A stretch of 64,000 nt of DNA from Pantoea sp. Ep11b (GTDB lineage Bacteria > Pseudomonadota > Gammaproteobacteria > Enterobacterales > Enterobacteriaceae). Of this stretch, positions 60,439-64,000 are shown in pieces (position 1 is the first letter of the stretch; each line of letters opens with the position of its first letter). The DNA lies in assembly GCF_040783975.1 (NCBI RefSeq), contig NZ_CP160631.1, forward strand, positions 620,001 to 684,000, in the 5' to 3' direction. Under the pieces are notes generated by a model. The model saw nothing but the letters and a program-made list of their open reading frames with translations, had not been told where the DNA came from and did no database searches. The position numbers and the translations under genes were made by a program.

Positions 60439-62187
60439 ATGCCGCCACGCGAATCGCTGATCGCCCACACCATTCTGCAGGGATTCGATGCGCAGTATGG
60501 CCGCTTCCTCGACATTACGGCTGGCGCGCAGCAGCGCTTTGAACAGGCGGAGTGGCAGGCGGTGCAGCATGCCATGAAGGCCCGTATTCATCTCTATGAT
60601 CATCATGTCAGACTGGTTGCTGACCAGCTGCGGGTGCTGAACGGCGCGGCAGACTGGGATGTGACGTTCTGGCTGCGGGTTAAGGATCACTATCAGAGCC
60701 TGCTGCCCGGCTATCCGCGACATGAAATTGCGGAAAGTTTTTTTAATTCCGTCTACTGCCGCTTACACGGACATGCCGATCTGCAGCCGGATCGGCTGTT
60801 TATCTTCACCTCTCAGTCCGGGGCTGCGCCCGTCACTCCTCTGCGTCCGCTGTCGCGCACGTATCAGCCGCAGCGGGGCTGGCTGGCGCTGGTGGATCAG
60901 ATGCTGGACGATCTGCCGTTAACCCTGCCGTGGCAGCAGCGTGCGCGCGATGTCGGCTGGATTGTCCGCCACCTGCAGTCGCACTTTCCCCGCCTGAACC
61001 AGGGCTGGCTTGAGGTCAACAGCGAGCTTTTCTACCGCAATAAAACCGCCTGGCTGGTGGCGCGTCTGCATCTGCCGGAGGGGATCTTTCCCTGCCTGCT
61101 GCCCGTCCAGCGCAGTGAGGCGGGCGAACTCTGGATCGACACCTGTCTGACCGATGTGAACGACGCCAGCATCGTTTTCGGCTTTGCCCGCGCCTGTTTC
61201 ATGGTGTATGCCCCGGTGCCGGCGGCGCTGGTCGCCTGGCTGCAGCCGATTCTGCCCGGTAAAACGCTGGCGGAGCGCTATATGGCGATCGGCTGCCAGA
61301 AGCACGGCAAGACTGAATGCTATCGCGAATATCTGCAGGCGCTGGCCGAGAACAGGGCGGCGTTTGAGGTCGCGCCCGGCGTGCGTGGCATGGTGATGCT
61401 GGTCTTTACGCTGCCAGGCTTTGACTGGGTGTTCAAAGTCATCCGGGATCGCTTTGCACCGCAAAAAGAGGTAACGGAAGCGCAGGTCCGTGCCTGTTAT
61501 CAGCAGGTCAAAGAGCACGATCGCGTGGGGCGAATGGCGGACACCCAGGAGTTCGAGCAGTTTGCGCTACCGCTGGCGCGTCTTTCACCGGCGCTGCTGG
61601 CGGAACTTTACGCCTGCTGTGCGGAGAAACTGCATGTCGAAGGCGATCGCCTGATCATCCGTCATCTGTGGCTGGAACGGCGTATGCAACCGCTCAATCT
61701 CTATCTGGCGCAGGCCAGCGCCGCCGAACGGCATCACGCCATCGAAGAGTATGGCAATGCCATTAAACAGCTGGCGGCGGCCAATATTTTTCCGGGTGAC
61801 ATGCTGTTTAAAAACTTCGGCATCACCCGTCATGGCCGGGTGATCTTCTACGACTACGATGAGATTCGCCCGATGCAGGATCTGAACTTTCGTGAGGTGC
61901 CGGCGGCGCGCTATGAGGAGGATGAGCTGAGCGCCGAGCCGTGGTACAGCGTCGGGCCGGACGATGTTTTTCCGGAAACCTTCTGCTATGCGTTATGCAG
62001 CGAAGCCGTGACCGGCGCGTTGCTGCTGACGCTGCACCCGGAGATATTCGACGCCAGCTGGTGGCGCACGCAGCAGCAGCGCATTGCCCGGGGCCATGTG
62101 GAAGAGGTGATCGCCTGGCGGCAGACGCAGTGTTTCAGCGTCTGCTACGCCGCTGAAGCGGTTAACGACCGCTGTACGCCAGCGTGA
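60439..62187 (+). CDS. aceK: AceK, isocitrate dehydrogenase kinase/phosphatase
   Basis: AceK phosphorylates and dephosphorylates isocitrate dehydrogenase, directing isocitrate to the glyoxylate bypass or the TCA cycle. The 582-residue protein has the ATP-loop stretch [32 protein letters not shown] (about 312-343) and the catalytic segment [22 protein letters not shown] (about 455-476). It is the last gene of aceBAK. Its final 26 bp overlap the end of iclR on the other strand; E. coli has arpA between the two. Confidence 0.96.
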   Translation: MPPRESLIAHTILQGFDAQYGRFLDITAGAQQRFEQAEWQAVQHAMKARIHLYDHHVRLVADQLRVLNGAADWDVTFWLRVKDHYQSLLPGYPRHEIAESFFNSVYCRLHGHADLQPDRLFIFTSQSGAAPVTPLRPLSRTYQPQRGWLALVDQMLDDLPLTLPWQQRARDVGWIVRHLQSHFPRLNQGWLEVNSELFYRNKTAWLVARLHLPEGIFPCLLPVQRSEAGELWIDTCLTDVNDASIVFGFARACFMVYAPVPAALVAWLQPILPGKTLAERYMAIGCQKHGKTECYREYLQALAENRAAFEVAPGVRGMVMLVFTLPGFDWVFKVIRDRFAPQKEVTEAQVRACYQQVKEHDRVGRMADTQEFEQFALPLARLSPALLAELYACCAEKLHVEGDRLIIRHLWLERRMQPLNLYLAQASAAERHHAIEEYGNAIKQLAAANIFPGDMLFKNFGITRHGRVIFYDYDEIRPMQDLNFREVPAARYEEDELSAEPWYSVGPDDVFPETFCYALCSEAVTGALLLTLHPEIFDASWWRTQQQRIARGHVEEVIAWRQTQCFSVCYAAEAVNDRCTPA

Positions 62188-62989
62188 CCTGACGCGCTTC
62201 CCGGATGACCAGCGCCCCCAGTTCCGTAATCCGATCGTCTGTCATGCGGGCAATGGGGCCGGAGATAGAGAGCGCAGCAAACGCCTCGCCATGCTCATCA
62301 TAGATAGGTGCGGCCACGCAGCGCAGCCCCAGCGCATGCTCCTCATCATCCAGCGAAAAGCCCGCTTTGCGCACCTGCGCCAGATTCTCTTTCAGGCTCT
62401 GCGGTGACATCAGGGTTTTTGGCGTGTAGTAATGCAGACCCTTCTGATGCAGCAGGGCGGTGACCTGATCGTCTCCCAGATGCGCCAGAAACGCTTTGCC
62501 CGCGCCTGACGCATGCATCGGCAGCTTGCCGCCAATCGGTGCTGACATCCGCATCAGCTGAGTACACTGCACCTGATCGATGATCACCGCCTGGTGATCG
62601 CTGAGATCCAGCACCGCCAGATTCACCGTTTCGCCGGACTGCTCCATCAGGCTGCGCAGTACCGGATGAACCAGCGCCAGCAGATTGCGACTCTGCAGAA
62701 AACTGCTGCCGACCACAAAGGCGTGCGCGCCCATCGTCCAGAGACCCAGATCGCCGACCTGGCGGACAAAGCCCTGCTGCTGCATGGTGCTGAGCAGGCG
62801 ATGTGTGGTGGAGTTCGGCAGGCCCGCCTGCTGCGCCAGTTCGGTCAGGGCGACGCTGCCATGTGAATCGGCAATCAGCTCCAGCAGCGTCAGGCCACGG
62901 GTCAGCGACTGCACCTGTCCACCCGCAGACGCGGCGGCAGGGGAGCTTCGGGGTTTCTTGCCACGCTTTACAGGAACCGGCGTTGCCAT
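62162..62989 (-). CDS. iclR: IclR, repressor of the acetate operon
   Basis: IclR represses aceBAK; pyruvate favours repression and glyoxylate relieves it. The 275-residue protein has an N-terminal basic tail and winged helix-turn-helix (about residues 27-85, [29 protein letters not shown]). The C-terminal effector domain carries [19 protein letters not shown] and [27 protein letters not shown]. It converges on aceK with a 26-bp overlap and is divergent from metH. Confidence 0.96.
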   Translation of the reverse strand: MATPVPVKRGKKPRSSPAAASAGGQVQSLTRGLTLLELIADSHGSVALTELAQQAGLPNSTTHRLLSTMQQQGFVRQVGDLGLWTMGAHAFVVGSSFLQSRNLLALVHPVLRSLMEQSGETVNLAVLDLSDHQAVIIDQVQCTQLMRMSAPIGGKLPMHASGAGKAFLAHLGDDQVTALLHQKGLHYYTPKTLMSPQSLKENLAQVRKAGFSLDDEEHALGLRCVAAPIYDEHGEAFAALSISGPIARMTDDRITELGALVIREARQVTLAYSGR

Positions 62990-63010
62990 CGTGTTTCTCC
63001 TTTTGCATTG

Positions 63011-63025
63011 TGGAAATCATTTTCG
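63011..63025. promoter_or_regulatory. Likely IclR autoregulatory operator
   Basis: TGGAAATCATTTTCG matches the IclR palindrome TGGAAATNATTTCCA at all but three positions, 22 bp upstream of the iclR start. IclR is known to repress its own gene in E. coli. Confidence 0.65.
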
Positions 63026-63179
63026 TTTTAATCCGCCGGTTTGCAAACGCTGGTTTTCTGGTCAGACCTGTCACGTCGTGCTGAAAATGTCTTAACTGTG
63101 GTCACTTTGTCGCCTGACCAGCTTGTGCCAGAATGAAAACCGGGGTTTTCGCTGGCAGACTGACGTGAATGGGGCCACA

Positions 63180-64000
63180 GTGAGCAGAAAAATCGACGCG
63201 TTACATCAGCAGCTCGCCCAACGCATTATGGTGCTGGATGGCGGCATGGGCACCATGATCCAGCGCTGCGGGCTGGAAGAGCAAGCGTTTCGCGGCAGCC
63301 GGTTCGCTGACTGGCCCTGCGATCTGAAAGGCAATAACGATCTGCTGGTGCTGAGCCAGCCGCAGGTGATCCGCGAGATCCACGACGCCTATCTGGCAGC
63401 GGGCGCGGATATCCTTGAAACCAACACCTTTAACGCCACCTCGATCGCGATGGCGGATTACCGGATGGAGAGCCTGGCGGCGGAGATCAATCTTGAAGCC
63501 GCCCGGCTGGCGCGCGCCTGCGCCGACGCCTGGACGGCAAAAACACCGGATCGGCCGCGCTATGTGGCGGGGGTGCTGGGGCCGACCAACCGCACCTGCT
63601 CGATCTCGCCTGATGTTAACGATCCCGCTTTCCGCAATATTACCTTCACCCAGCTGGTGGCGGCGTATCGCGAAGCGACCCGTGCGCTGGTGGCGGGCGG
63701 GGCCGATCTCATCATGATCGAAACCGTGTTCGATACGCTGAATGCCAAGGCGGCGGTCTATGCGGTGCAGACGGAGATGGAGGCGCTGGGCGTTGCGCTG
63801 CCGCTGATGATCTCCGGCACCATTACCGACGCCTCCGGCCGCACGCTCTCCGGCCAGACCACCGAAGCCTTTTACAACGCCCTGCGTCACGCGGAACCGC
63901 TCTCCTTTGGACTGAACTGTGCGCTGGGACCGGATGAGCTGCGTCAGTATGTGGCGGAGCTGTCGCGGATTGCGGAAGGCTACGTGTCCGCGCACCCCAA
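63180..64000 (+). CDS. metH: MetH, cobalamin-dependent methionine synthase (5' part only)
   Basis: MetH transfers the methyl group of methyltetrahydrofolate to homocysteine through cobalamin. The frame opens with GTG at 63180 (reading [23 protein letters not shown]), the start used in E. coli, and stays open to the window edge, giving the first 273 residues. This is the homocysteine-binding TIM barrel, with [25 protein letters not shown] and [32 protein letters not shown] carries the first zinc-ligand cysteine. The other zinc cysteines and the folate, cobalamin and activation domains lie beyond the window. Confidence 0.95.
   Translation, partial: MSRKIDALHQQLAQRIMVLDGGMGTMIQRCGLEEQAFRGSRFADWPCDLKGNNDLLVLSQPQVIREIHDAYLAAGADILETNTFNATSIAMADYRMESLAAEINLEAARLARACADAWTAKTPDRPRYVAGVLGPTNRTCSISPDVNDPAFRNITFTQLVAAYREATRALVAGGADLIMIETVFDTLNAKAAVYAVQTEMEALGVALPLMISGTITDASGRTLSGQTTEAFYNALRHAEPLSFGLNCALGPDELRQYVAELSRIAEGYVSAHP

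Overview
The window is an ordinary chromosomal stretch of an enterobacterium of the Erwiniaceae, most probably Pantoea (agglomerans group). The evidence is the 16S rRNA sequence as I recall this genus, close protein similarity to E. coli throughout, and a thiamine locus reduced to thiCE, as known from Pantoea. I see no phage, insertion sequence, integrase, CRISPR array or defence locus. I found no convincing undescribed system; the interest lies in rearrangement, gene loss and repeats inside a core housekeeping region.

Layout: (1) 1-13.8 kb: end of ubiB, the Tat export operon tatABC with tatD, the antiterminator gene rfaH, ubiD-fre, the fatty-acid oxidation operon fadBA (reverse strand, FadR operator), pepQ-yigZ-trkH, and hemG. 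(2) 13.86-19.28 kb: a complete rRNA operon (16S, tRNA-Glu, 23S, 5S). (3) 19.4-22.4 kb: murB-birA and, facing them, coaA. (4) 23.1-37.4 kb: the tRNA-tufB operon (Thr, Tyr, Gly, Thr), secE-nusG, rplKA, rplJL, rpoB and rpoC, with the L10 leader and the rplL-rpoB attenuator. (5) 37.4-39.2 kb: a yjiS/yjiR-like divergent pair. (6) 39.4-42.2 kb: thiC-thiE under a TPP riboswitch. (7) 42.3-50.2 kb: rsd, nudC-hemE-nfi-yjaG, hupA, yjaH, and the purHD operon (PurR box). (8) 50.5-56.1 kb: a second complete rRNA operon (16S, tRNA-Ile, tRNA-Ala, 23S, 5S). (9) 56.2-64 kb: metA (MetJ boxes), the glyoxylate operon aceBAK, iclR, and the start of metH.

The gene order follows the E. coli ubiB-to-metH arc, with clear departures. 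The roughly 130 kb that in E. coli lies between rrnA (next to hemG) and rrnB (next to murB) is absent here, so one rRNA operon joins hemG to murB. The purH-side operon carries Ile/Ala spacer tRNAs where E. coli rrnE carries Glu. thiFSGH, zraPSR and arpA are missing from their E. coli positions.

Functionally this is a growth-rate locus: two rRNA operons, tRNAs, EF-Tu, ribosomal proteins, RNA polymerase, NusG and RfaH, Rsd and HU, beside pathways for haem (hemG, hemE), quinones (ubiB, ubiD), purines (purHD), thiamine (thiCE), methionine (metA, metH), and use of fatty acids or acetate (fadBA, aceBAK).
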